Shown here piece by piece: positions 43,305 to 50,788 of a DNA stretch of 64,000 nucleotides (within the stretch, counting starts at the first letter, position 1; each line of letters opens with the position of its first letter). The position numbers and the translations under genes are program-made. Source of the DNA: VRUE01 sp963716735 (lineage in GTDB: Bacteria > Actinomycetota > Thermoleophilia > Solirubrobacterales > 70-9); NCBI GenBank assembly GCA_963716735.1, contig OY970321.1:2232001-2296000 (forward strand). Direction: 5' to 3'. A model generated the notes under the pieces. That model was not told the DNA's origin. It saw only the letters and a program-made list of their open reading frames with translations, and searched no databases.

Positions 43305-44600
43305 GTGGCCACCACCTGGCACAACTGGACGGGGGACCAGCGGTGCGCGCCGGCCGAGGTCGTTCGCCCACGCGACCGCGAAGAGCTGTCCGCGGCGATC
43401 GTGGCGGCTGCGGGAGCCGGGCGCACGGTCAGCGTTGTCGGAGCCGGTCATTCCTTCACCGAGGCGGCAATGACCGACGGCTCGATGATCGACGTTGCCG
43501 CGCTGAGGGGCACGGCCGGCGTCGACCCCGGCTCCGGCCTGGTCAAGGTCTGGGCGGGGACAACGCTCGCCGATCTCAACGAGGAACTGCACCGGCTCGG
43601 CCTGGCGATGGAGAACCTCGGTGACATCGACCGGCAGACGATCGCCGGCGCGATCTCCACCGGCACCCATGGCACCGGCGCGAAGCTGCGCAACATCTCC
43701 GCTCAGGTCGAGGCGGTGGAGCTGGTCGGTGCCGACGGCAGCGTGCGCGAGCTGGACAGCACCGAGCCCGACCTCCTGCGTGCCGCGCGGGTCGGTGTCG
43801 GTGCCCTCGGCGCGATCTCGGCGGTGACGTTGCGCTGCGTGCCCGCCTTCACCCTGCTTCGCGTCGACAGTCCCCAGCCGCGCGAGGAGGTCTTCGACAG
43901 CTTCGACCAGCGTGCCGAGGCCAACGACCACTTCGAGCTCTTCACCTTTCCCTATGCCGACTCGGCGCTGGTGCTTGAGCGCAACCGGGTCGATGGGCCG
44001 CCCAGGCCCCGTGGGCGGGCCGCCGCCTTCCTCAACGACATCGTGCTCGAGAACTGGGCGCTAGAGGCACTGTCGGCGGCCGGCCGGTTGGTCCCGAGGG
44101 CGATTCCCAACCTCTCTCGCCTGGCCGCGGCGCTGGCCTCGGGTGGCAAGACGACCGACCGCAGCGATCGTGTCTTCGCCAGCGAGCGCCGGGTCCGCTT
44201 CACCGAGATGGAGTACGGAGTGCCGCGCGAGCACGGTCCGCAGGCCGCGCGACGGGTGATCGAGTGGGTGCGCGCCAACCGCTACCCGGTCTTCTTCCCG
44301 ATCGAGATGCGTGTGGCGGCCGGCGATGACGCCCTGCTCAGTCCCTCGCACGAACGCGACACCGCCTACATCGCCGTGCACCAGTACCGCGGCATGGAGT
44401 GGCGACCCTACTTCGAAGCGGTCGAGGAGATCATGCGCGACTGCGGCGGTCGCCCCCACTGGGGCAAGCGTCACTTCCAGACCGCGGAGACCCTGGAGCC
44501 GCTGTATCCGGAGTGGACGAAGTTCCAGGCTGCGCGCGACGAGCTCGATCCCGATCGGGTCTTCGCCAACGAGTACGCGACCCGGGTCCTCGGTACCTGA
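43305..44600 (+). CDS. D-arabinono-1,4-lactone / L-gulonolactone oxidase family flavoprotein
   Basis: 431 residues from GTG 43305 (TAGCTT 7 bp upstream). The N-terminal FAD_binding_4 domain has VSVVGAGHSFTEAAMTDGSM, NLGDIDRQTIAGAISTGTHG followed by TG, and VGALGAISAVTLRC. The C-terminal ALO domain includes HQYRGMEWRPYFEAVEEI and the HWGKRHF block near the end. These enzymes oxidise sugar lactones with FAD and oxygen or another acceptor. No Cys-bound flavin motif can be claimed. It is convergent with the fold-III PLP enzyme gene across a hairpin. Confidence 0.9.
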   Translation: MATTWHNWTGDQRCAPAEVVRPRDREELSAAIVAAAGAGRTVSVVGAGHSFTEAAMTDGSMIDVAALRGTAGVDPGSGLVKVWAGTTLADLNEELHRLGLAMENLGDIDRQTIAGAISTGTHGTGAKLRNISAQVEAVELVGADGSVRELDSTEPDLLRAARVGVGALGAISAVTLRCVPAFTLLRVDSPQPREEVFDSFDQRAEANDHFELFTFPYADSALVLERNRVDGPPRPRGRAAAFLNDIVLENWALEALSAAGRLVPRAIPNLSRLAAALASGGKTTDRSDRVFASERRVRFTEMEYGVPREHGPQAARRVIEWVRANRYPVFFPIEMRVAAGDDALLSPSHERDTAYIAVHQYRGMEWRPYFEAVEEIMRDCGGRPHWGKRHFQTAETLEPLYPEWTKFQAARDELDPDRVFANEYATRVLGT

Positions 44601-44649
44601 GACGAGCTTCACGTTTTGCCCCTGTGGGGGGCTCAGCGTGAAACTCGTC
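44601..44649. terminator. Bidirectional hairpin between convergent genes
   Basis: Arms GACGAGCTTCACG (44601-44613) and CGTGAAACTCGTC (44637-44649) pair with one mismatch. An inner GCCCC/GGGGC stem closes the loop. It fills the whole gap and overlaps the minus-strand stop codon. Confidence 0.7.
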
Positions 44650-45859
44650 AGAGAAAGGACTTGCCTTCGCCCCGATACGTGGGAACCACGTCGACGATCT
44701 CGTCTCCCTCGATGAGATGCAGGGCGTTGAAGCGCTCACACAGCTCGCCCGCCTTGGCGTGGCGGAGATAGACGCGGTCGCCGATCGAGAGCTGGGCTGC
44801 CGGAGGGCCGGTGAGCGGAGTCTGCACCTCGCCGGCGCCCTCCTCGGGATCGAGGCGGAGCCCGGTGGGCAACCAGGGGGCCGGCAGTCGCGCCGGATCG
44901 CCGCTGCCGGAAGCGAGGTAGCCGCCGCCGAGTGCGGTCGCCACAGTCGGCGCCGGCTTGCGCACGATCGGCAGCGCGAAGCCGGCCGCCGGGGTGAGCG
45001 TGAAGCGGCTGTAGTGGTCGAAGAGGGCGGGCGCGTAGAAGCCGGAGCCGGCCGTGGCCTCGGTGACGGCCTCCTCGGCGGCGGTCAGCTCGAGGCTGCC
45101 GGTGCCGCCACCGTTGACGATCGGCATCGCGGCGAACTCGCGGATCGCGGCGACGATCGCACCGCGCCTTTCTGCCAGCTCGGCGGCCGAGCGCCGCTGC
45201 ATGAAGCGGATCGCGGCGCCACGCCGACGTTGCCCTGGCGGTTGGTCACCGACCCCGGCGATCTGGCCCTCGTAGGCCATCAGCGCCGCCAGCTCGAGCT
45301 GCGGGCGGCGGTCGATCTCACGTGCCAGGGCGACGGCCTGCTCGACCGAGTGCAATGGGGAGCGCTTCGGTCCCACCTTGACCCGCCCGCCGAGCGGCCA
45401 CCAGCTCGCGTCGATGTCGATGCAGACCCTGACCGGCGCCGCGCCGGCGCCGAGCACCGACTCGATCGCGTCGAGGTGCTCGGCGCAATCGACCATCACG
45501 ATCGGCGCTCCCTCCGGGTTGGCGACCGAGCGCAGCGCCAGTTCGCCCAGCGCCTCGACGTCGGCGGTCGGGTAGGCGAGCAGCAGGTTCTCGAACCCCT
45601 GCTCGGCGAGCCAGAGCGTCTCCGGCAGGGTGAAGGTCATCAGCCCCGCGAAGCCTGGATCGCTGCGCAGAATGCGCTCCTGCAGCGCCCGGCAGCGCAA
45701 TGACTTGCTCGCCACCCGGATCGGCTTGCCGCCGGCCCGCCCGAGCATCTCCGTCGCGTTGGCCCCCATCGCGTCGAGGTCGACAAAGGCAAACGGCGCC
45801 TCGACCTCGGCGAAGACCTGCTCGTAGCGCTCGTGCGTCTGGTCGATGGCCGGATTCAC
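44648..45859 (-). CDS. Fold-type III PLP enzyme (D-threonine aldolase / D-serine dehydratase-like)
   Basis: 403 residues from GTG 45859, with TAGTCT 7 bp upstream on the minus strand. PFAFVDLDAMGANATEML and IRVASKSLRCRALQERIL (K in VASKS is the likely PLP lysine) match the alanine-racemase-like N-terminal barrel. MVDCAEHLDAIESV, VCIDIDASWWPLGGRVKVG and VNGGGTGSLEL follow, and the C-terminal beta domain ends with GDEIVDVVPTYRGEGKSF. Family members cleave or deaminate D-hydroxy amino acids; the substrate is not readable. It is convergent with the ALO-type oxidase. Confidence 0.85.
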   Translation of the reverse strand: MNPAIDQTHERYEQVFAEVEAPFAFVDLDAMGANATEMLGRAGGKPIRVASKSLRCRALQERILRSDPGFAGLMTFTLPETLWLAEQGFENLLLAYPTADVEALGELALRSVANPEGAPIVMVDCAEHLDAIESVLGAGAAPVRVCIDIDASWWPLGGRVKVGPKRSPLHSVEQAVALAREIDRRPQLELAALMAYEGQIAGVGDQPPGQRRRGAAIRFMQRRSAAELAERRGAIVAAIREFAAMPIVNGGGTGSLELTAAEEAVTEATAGSGFYAPALFDHYSRFTLTPAAGFALPIVRKPAPTVATALGGGYLASGSGDPARLPAPWLPTGLRLDPEEGAGEVQTPLTGPPAAQLSIGDRVYLRHAKAGELCERFNALHLIEGDEIVDVVPTYRGEGKSFL

Positions 45860-45915
45860 AGCTTCGAGACTAACCGTGCCATCTCCCGGAGCCCGGCGCT
45901 ATGGTTTTCCACCCC

Positions 45916-46004
45916 GGAGAGGTGGCCGAGTGGCTGAAGGCACTCGCCTGCTAAGCGAGTAGGGGGCGCAAGCTCTCTCGAGGGTTCGAATCCCTCCCTC
46001 TCCG
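45916..46004 (+). tRNA. tRNA-Ser (GCU)
   Basis: Class II tRNA: acceptor GGAGAGG/CCTCTCC, anticodon loop CTGCTAA (anticodon GCT), long variable arm, T-loop GGTTCGAATCC, discriminator G; CCA not encoded. A run of small accessory genes begins directly downstream. Confidence 0.96.
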
Positions 46005-46083
46005 CTCAGCAGTAGGTTCAGGGCGCCTATTGAAACCCGGCAACCGACGTTGACGTTTCCTGATTGATCTATTGTCCTTTGCT

Positions 46084-46470
46084 GTGAGCGGGGTCCTTCG
46101 GCACGCTTGGCCATGGCTCTCGATAGCAGCTGGAGTGGTGGGCGCCATCTTCCTGGCCCCCGCTGCTCCCGACGCGAGCTGGTGGCCATCGGCGAGCTGG
46201 GCGCAACATGTGGTTACCGGATTTTTTGTCGGCGTTGGCGTCGTCCTCATCGGCGCGATCCTCGGAATCGTTACGGGCTCGATCAGCGTCGCCGGCGTCA
46301 CGGTCGCAAACGACACGGGGGTCGGCAGCGCCGTAGAGCTCGATGAGATCCGCCGGAAGATCGCGGAGGTGGGAGCGGAGCAGAAAGCTTTGAACGAGAC
46401 CGCGACGCAGGCGTTGACGCTGGCCCGCACCGCGATGGAGGAGCTGCTGACCAGGGGACGTGAAGGTTGA
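46084..46470 (+). CDS. Small two-TM membrane protein with C-terminal coiled coil
   Basis: 128 residues from GTG 46084, chosen because TATTGT lies 8 bp upstream; TTG 46072 is also in frame. Two helices (WLSIAAGVVGAIFLAPAA and HVVTGFFVGVGVVLIGAILG) precede a ~60-residue amphipathic coiled coil (VELDEIRRKIAEVGAEQKAL). No family recognised. It is the first gene after tRNA-Ser(GCU), 6 bp ahead of the next gene, so the two probably act together at the membrane. Confidence 0.55.
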   Translation: MSGVLRHAWPWLSIAAGVVGAIFLAPAAPDASWWPSASWAQHVVTGFFVGVGVVLIGAILGIVTGSISVAGVTVANDTGVGSAVELDEIRRKIAEVGAEQKALNETATQALTLARTAMEELLTRGREG

Positions 46471-46476
46471 CTGCGG

Positions 46477-46863
46477 ATGGCTAAGTCCCCGGCTAAGCTG
46501 ATCGCCCAAGCCGAGGCGCTGGAGCGCAGGCTGCAGGGTCAACAGGAGAACCTTGCTGCGCGGCAGAGGGACCTCGACGCTACCTTACGCCGACAGGTCG
46601 CCCTGACTCAACAGCGGGAAGAGCGGCAGCGCCAGATGGCGGCGCAGGAGCAGGAAACGCGGATAAGGGAGGCGCGACAGGCTGCGTCGCTCTCGCGCTG
46701 GCTCTGGCACACCCTCGGCTTGATCCCGTTGATCCTGCTGCTGATCGCCTTCTTCGGTCTAAACAGCACGACTGCCGGGCTGATCGGCGCCGCGCTCGGC
46801 ATCGTTCAGATCCTCAGCTATCTCCGCGACCGAGCGGGTGGGCGCGACGGGGTCCACCAGTAG
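46477..46863 (+). CDS. Coiled-coil membrane protein
   Basis: 128 residues. A long N-terminal coiled coil rich in Gln, Arg and Glu (residues ~5-70: ALERRLQGQQENLAARQRDL) leads to two C-terminal helices (TLGLIPLILLLIAFFGL and AGLIGAALGIVQILSYL). The topology mirrors the preceding protein (TM then coil, here coil then TM), which suggests a complex. No known domain. It starts 6 bp after the upstream stop. Confidence 0.55.
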   Translation: MAKSPAKLIAQAEALERRLQGQQENLAARQRDLDATLRRQVALTQQREERQRQMAAQEQETRIREARQAASLSRWLWHTLGLIPLILLLIAFFGLNSTTAGLIGAALGIVQILSYLRDRAGGRDGVHQ

Positions 46864-47000
46864 AAGCATCAACGTCGGTACGGACTTAGGCCCGGATCGC
46901 TCGGCCCGGCGGGGTCTTGCCTTCGGCCTTGACGCCCGACAACCACCAGGACTGGCGGTGGTGAAGGAGACAGGACAGCCTAGTTCAGAGCAGGGGTGCT

Positions 47001-47026
47001 CATTTGTCGTCTATGATAGACAAATG
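47001..47026. promoter_or_regulatory. Palindromic operator covering -10 box and start codon
   Basis: CATTTGTC and GACAAATG form perfect 8-bp arms 10 bp apart; the right arm contains the ATG at 47024. Inside lies TCTATGATAGA, itself palindromic, with a good -10 box TATGAT (47012-47017) 6 bp before ATG. A protein bound here would block both promoter and start, fitting autorepression by the HTH protein it precedes. Confidence 0.65.
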
Positions 47027-47470
47027 AATTTTGAGGTCGAGCTCCGGGCAGCGGCCAGGAGGCAGGCGGAAGCAAGGAGAGCGCTGGCGCTGGCGGAGGC
47101 GAAGCGGAATGCGCTAATTCGGCGTGCCCACTACGAGGGTGGGATGAGCGCCAGGGAAATGGCAGAGCCGCTCGGCCTGAGCTTCCAAAGGGTGGCGAAG
47201 GTGATTGGGGGTGACCAGGATCGCCCCGCGCGGCCCACGTTGCACAGCGCAATGCAGCAGGTCTTGGAGGAGCGCGGCGGCGACTGGATGCCGGCGCACG
47301 AACTCGCTCGGATCATCTACGAGCGAGGTCTTTATAGGCGAAGAGATCGGGGCGTAGCTCAGCCAGGACAGGTCCGCGCCCGAGCCGCGAGATACCGGGA
47401 GCTGTTTGAGGGCACGACGGACGGCACCAATCGCATCCGGCTCCGAGCAGGCGATCGGAGTCGGGCTTGA
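47024..47470 (+). CDS. Small HTH protein, probably autoregulated
   Basis: 148 residues from ATG 47024. The N-terminus is a basic coiled helix (ELRAAARRQAEARRALALAE) followed by an HTH-like segment, AHYEGGMSAREMAEPLGLSF and QRVAKVIG. The C-terminal half (MQQVLEERGGDWMPAHELAR...YRRRDRGVAQPGQVRARAAR) looks like a second winged-helix-type domain. It is probably leaderless and lies beneath its own palindrome. Its stop overlaps the start of the GIY-YIG gene (TTGA), so both are translationally coupled. Confidence 0.65.
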   Translation: MNFEVELRAAARRQAEARRALALAEAKRNALIRRAHYEGGMSAREMAEPLGLSFQRVAKVIGGDQDRPARPTLHSAMQQVLEERGGDWMPAHELARIIYERGLYRRRDRGVAQPGQVRARAARYRELFEGTTDGTNRIRLRAGDRSRA

Positions 47471-47970
47471 GCCATCACTCTAGGCCGACTGGGCAGGATC
47501 TGGCACTGGAGCGCTTTCGAGAGATTGAGAGGCAACTTCCGACGCTTCTCGATGCCCTGGTTGCCGCACCGAGGTATCAGCGTGGGAGGAAACCAGCGGC
47601 CCCAAACGTTGCCGGCGTCTATCTGTTTACCGAGGAGAGTGTGCACCGCTATATCGGGCGGACGCGGAACGCGAACCGCCGCCTCGGAGAGCACACGCAA
47701 CCAAAATCGCCCCAGAATTCTGCGCCGTTTGCCTTCAACATCGCGAAGTCAGAAGCAATAAAAGCCGGATTCAATATCACGGGGACTCGCCAAGAGCTCG
47801 CGGCGACCCAAGGATTCGACCCGTATTTCACCAGCGCCAAGGAACGCGTGCGGAGCATGGAGTTCCGAGTTGTCGAGATCGTTGACCCTGTCGTGTCCAC
47901 GATCTTCGAGGTCTACGCATCGATCACTCTAGGGACGGAGGGCGAGTTCAACCTGTTCGACACCCACTAG
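47467..47970 (+). CDS. GIY-YIG nuclease-like protein
   Basis: 167 residues from TTG 47467. GVYLF (50-54) and RYIGRTRNANRRLGEHTQ (61-78) match the GIY-YIG core: first Tyr, YIGR and the Arg and His that follow. The C-terminal half (FRVVEIVDPVVSTIFEVYAS) may carry the metal-binding Glu. GIY-YIG enzymes nick or cut DNA in restriction, repair and homing. The protein is small and has no recognisable DNA-binding domain of its own, so the coupled HTH protein may supply targeting. The pair sits in an accessory patch behind tRNA-Ser. Confidence 0.7.
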   Translation: MSHHSRPTGQDLALERFREIERQLPTLLDALVAAPRYQRGRKPAAPNVAGVYLFTEESVHRYIGRTRNANRRLGEHTQPKSPQNSAPFAFNIAKSEAIKAGFNITGTRQELAATQGFDPYFTSAKERVRSMEFRVVEIVDPVVSTIFEVYASITLGTEGEFNLFDTH

Positions 47971-47988
47971 TAGGCCATCCGCCTGCGA

Positions 47989-49233
47989 TCAGAACGACCA
48001 CTTCTCGACGCGGTGGTTGTGCGAGTCGACGAGCCAGACGTTCCCTTCCGGATCGAAATCGATGCCGATCGGATAGGAGAGCTGCCCGGCGCCGGAGCCC
48101 GGTTCACCGAACACGCTCATGTAGGCGCCTTCGGGGTCGAACTCCTGGACACGGTTGAGACCCAGGTCCGCCACCCAGACGTTCCCTTCGGCGTCGAAGG
48201 CAAAGCCTTCCGGCAATGCGAGCTGGCCGGCGCCGATGCCTTCTTCGCCAAGCTGGCTCAGGTAGGTCCCTTCGGAGTCGAATTTCTGGATGTTGCGCTT
48301 GAAGGTGTCGGCGACCCAGACGTTCCCTTCCGCGTCGACCTCTATGCAGGTTGGCCTGTAGAACTTGCCGGGGCCGATGCCTTCACCGCCGAATTCGCCC
48401 AGATAGCTCCCTTCGGAGTCGAACTTCTCGAAGCGGTCGTCGTAGAAGTCGACGACCCAGATGTTGCCTTCGGGATCGAGAGCCACCCCGGCGGGGAACA
48501 TGAACTGCCCAGGGCCGGAGCCTTCTTCGCCGAACTGGCCCGCGAATTTGCCTTTGGAGGTGAAGCGCTGAATTCGGTTGTTGCCCGAGTCGGCGATCCA
48601 GATGTTGCCTTTGGGGTCGATGGCTATGTCGGTCGGGTATGTGAGCTGCCCGGCGCCGGAGCCTTCTTCTCCGAACTGACCCAGGAAATTGCCTTTGGAG
48701 TCGAACTTCTGGACGCGGTTGTTGTGGGTGTCGACGACCCATACGCCGGCCCCGGGGCCGATGGCTATCCCCTCGGGAAAGGTGAACTGCCCGGCGCCGG
48801 CGCCTTTGGAGCCGAAGGCGAAGGAGAAGCTGGGGGGTTCGACCAGGGACGTCGTGAGGGTCTGGTCTTCGCCGTTCGTGTTTTCGCCTTCGCTGATCGC
48901 GATCACCCGGAAGTGGTAGATCATCCCCGGTTCCAGTCCCGCGATTTCCTCGTCCACTTCGACGCTTTCGCTGCCCGAGCCGATTGCTTCGGGGGAGATC
49001 GGCGCGGTTTCGCCGTAGGAGGTCGTGGTGCCGTACTCGAACTGGTATTCGGTGAATGCGCCTTCCGGGTTGACGCTGCCGCGCAGCGTCGCTTCCATCG
49101 TCTTCAGGCCCGTGGCCACGCCGGTGGTCGCTGTGGGTGAGGCGACGGCGCTGCCGGCACCCACCGACAGAGCCGCGAGGAAAAGCGCTGCCACGACGGC
49201 TGCGGCGGAGATCCTGATGCTCTTCCTCTCCAT
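47989..49233 (-). CDS. Secreted NHL-repeat beta-propeller protein
   Basis: 414 residues. A signal peptide (AAAVVAALFLAALSVGAGSAVA) precedes an FN3-like domain (ATLRGSVNPEGAFTEYQFEY). Six NHL repeats of ~45 residues follow, each with (Y/F)P.GIA.DP.GN.WVAD..N.R.QKFDS.G.., for example TDIAIDPKGNIWIADSGNNR. Six blades make a closed propeller. No catalytic domain is attached; ligand binding or adhesion outside the cell is inferred. DNA identity between blades is high, so the array could expand or contract. Confidence 0.85.
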   Translation of the reverse strand: MERKSIRISAAAVVAALFLAALSVGAGSAVASPTATTGVATGLKTMEATLRGSVNPEGAFTEYQFEYGTTTSYGETAPISPEAIGSGSESVEVDEEIAGLEPGMIYHFRVIAISEGENTNGEDQTLTTSLVEPPSFSFAFGSKGAGAGQFTFPEGIAIGPGAGVWVVDTHNNRVQKFDSKGNFLGQFGEEGSGAGQLTYPTDIAIDPKGNIWIADSGNNRIQRFTSKGKFAGQFGEEGSGPGQFMFPAGVALDPEGNIWVVDFYDDRFEKFDSEGSYLGEFGGEGIGPGKFYRPTCIEVDAEGNVWVADTFKRNIQKFDSEGTYLSQLGEEGIGAGQLALPEGFAFDAEGNVWVADLGLNRVQEFDPEGAYMSVFGEPGSGAGQLSYPIGIDFDPEGNVWLVDSHNHRVEKWSF

Positions 49234-49273
49234 TAGTTAGGAGAAACTTAGCATTCTCCCCGGGGTCGTAAGC

Positions 49274-50716
49274 TCAGGCGTGCCGGGAGCGGATGACGAC
49301 GCGGGCGCCGCGCGAGGGGATCATCGTCACGTTGCGGTGCACGGCGCGCTCGGGTGTGGGATCGTCCGCCTCGAGGTCGAGGCGCCGCGCCATCGTCTCC
49401 AGCACGACGCGCTGCTCGGCCATCGCCAGGGCCGCGCCGAGGCAGCGGCGGATGCCGCCGCCGAAGGGGATCCACTCGTAGGTGCCGGGCTTGCGGCCGA
49501 GCCAACGCTCGGGCCGGAACTCGAATGGCTCGGGGTAGAGGTCCTCGCGGTGGTGGACGAGCAGGATGCTCATCGTCAGCGGGGTCTCGGCCGGGACCGC
49601 ATAGGCGCCGAGGCGCCACGGGACCTTCACCCGCCGGCCGATGATCGGGATCACCGGCCGCGAGCGCATCGCCTCGACGATCGTCGCCTCGACCTGCTCG
49701 GCCGCGTCGCCCTCGCCGCGGACGGCGTCGCGCAGGGCGCCGTGAGCGGCGGGGTTGCGGACGAGTCGCTCCCAGGTCCAGGCCAGCTGGTTGGCGGTGG
49801 TCTCGTGTCCCGCGAGGACAAGGGTGAGAAGCTCGTCGCGCAGTTCTTTGTCGCTCAGCGCCTCGCCGTCTTCGGTGCGCGCCTGCAGCAGCAGCGAGAG
49901 GATGTCGCGACGCTCGTCCAGGTCCTCGGCACGGCGGCGCTGCTCGATCACGGCGTAGGTCGGTCGGTCGAGCAGCTCGAGGCCGACCCGGGTCAGGCCG
50001 ACAGCCTCCTCGCGGTTGAGGTTGATCAATTCGCTGACCTGTGCCAGCGGCCAGGTCGAGGCGGCGACGATCCGTTTGGTGGCGATGCGCAGCCAGTACT
50101 CGGGGGTTCCGCGCTCGGGGCTTCCTTCGATGCCGAAGATCCCGGCCATGATCACGTCGAGCGTGATCGCCTGCATGCTCGGCGCGAGCGCGAAGGGCTT
50201 GCCGATCGGCCAGCGGTCGATCTCGCGTTCGGCGGCGTCGGCGATCATCTGCGTGTACTGCTCGATCGCCTCGCCGTGGAAGGGCGGCAGCAGCAGTTTG
50301 CGCTGGCGCATGTGGCGGGGACCGAGGGCGGTGAGGACAGAGTTGGGGCCGACGACTGGCAGCAGCGGCGACTCGCCGGTGAGCGAGGGCGCCTGCTCGG
50401 GCTTGGCGGTGAAGAGCGAGCGCACGTGGTCGGGGTGGCTGGTGATTACGAGACCTGGGCCGGGAAGCGTGCTGCGCATGCGGAAGACCTCGCCCACCTC
50501 GCGCCGGGCGCGGAAGACGAACTCGATCTGACGCTGGTTGAAGCGCAGGGTCTGGAGCAGTCGCGCCTGCATGATCGCCGGCGGTTCCGGCAGGCCGGTC
50601 GCCTCGCCGGGGTCGAGCGGACCGGCTGGTGAAGGTGCCGCCTCGCCCACGAGTCCGTCTGGCCCTGCCGTCGGGATGGAAGCGACGGAATCGACGGGGT
50701 CGGCCAGCTGGGTCAC
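49274..50716 (-). CDS. Cytochrome P450
   Basis: 480 residues from GTG 50716. AGHETTANQLAWTWERL is the I-helix oxygen-binding motif, EAMRSRP the ExxR of the K helix, and PFGGGIRRCLGAALAMAEQR the haem-binding loop with axial Cys. It is a soluble class I-type P450 needing ferredoxin and reductase; the ferredoxin gene at 33095 is a possible partner. The sequence resembles the fatty-acid/sterol-type bacterial group (CYP102/110-like), but the substrate is unknown. It is divergent from pyruvate kinase, with direct repeats between. Confidence 0.93.
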   Translation of the reverse strand: MTQLADPVDSVASIPTAGPDGLVGEAAPSPAGPLDPGEATGLPEPPAIMQARLLQTLRFNQRQIEFVFRARREVGEVFRMRSTLPGPGLVITSHPDHVRSLFTAKPEQAPSLTGESPLLPVVGPNSVLTALGPRHMRQRKLLLPPFHGEAIEQYTQMIADAAEREIDRWPIGKPFALAPSMQAITLDVIMAGIFGIEGSPERGTPEYWLRIATKRIVAASTWPLAQVSELINLNREEAVGLTRVGLELLDRPTYAVIEQRRRAEDLDERRDILSLLLQARTEDGEALSDKELRDELLTLVLAGHETTANQLAWTWERLVRNPAAHGALRDAVRGEGDAAEQVEATIVEAMRSRPVIPIIGRRVKVPWRLGAYAVPAETPLTMSILLVHHREDLYPEPFEFRPERWLGRKPGTYEWIPFGGGIRRCLGAALAMAEQRVVLETMARRLDLEADDPTPERAVHRNVTMIPSRGARVVIRSRHA

Positions 50717-50740
50717 GCGATCAGTGTTACACAGATCGAT

Positions 50741-50786
50741 GTCACATTCAGCAAGTCACATTCAACAATCTCTACAGTCATGTGAC
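50741..50786. promoter_or_regulatory. Tandem and inverted GTCACAT sites between P450 and pyk
   Basis: Two adjacent 14-bp direct repeats, GTCACATTCAGCAA and GTCACATTCAACAA (50741-50768), are followed by an inverted ATGTGAC (50780-50786), next to the probable pyk -10 box TACAGT (50773-50778). The pattern looks like a repressor or Crp-type half-site array serving both divergent promoters. Confidence 0.55.
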
Positions 50787-50788
50787 CC

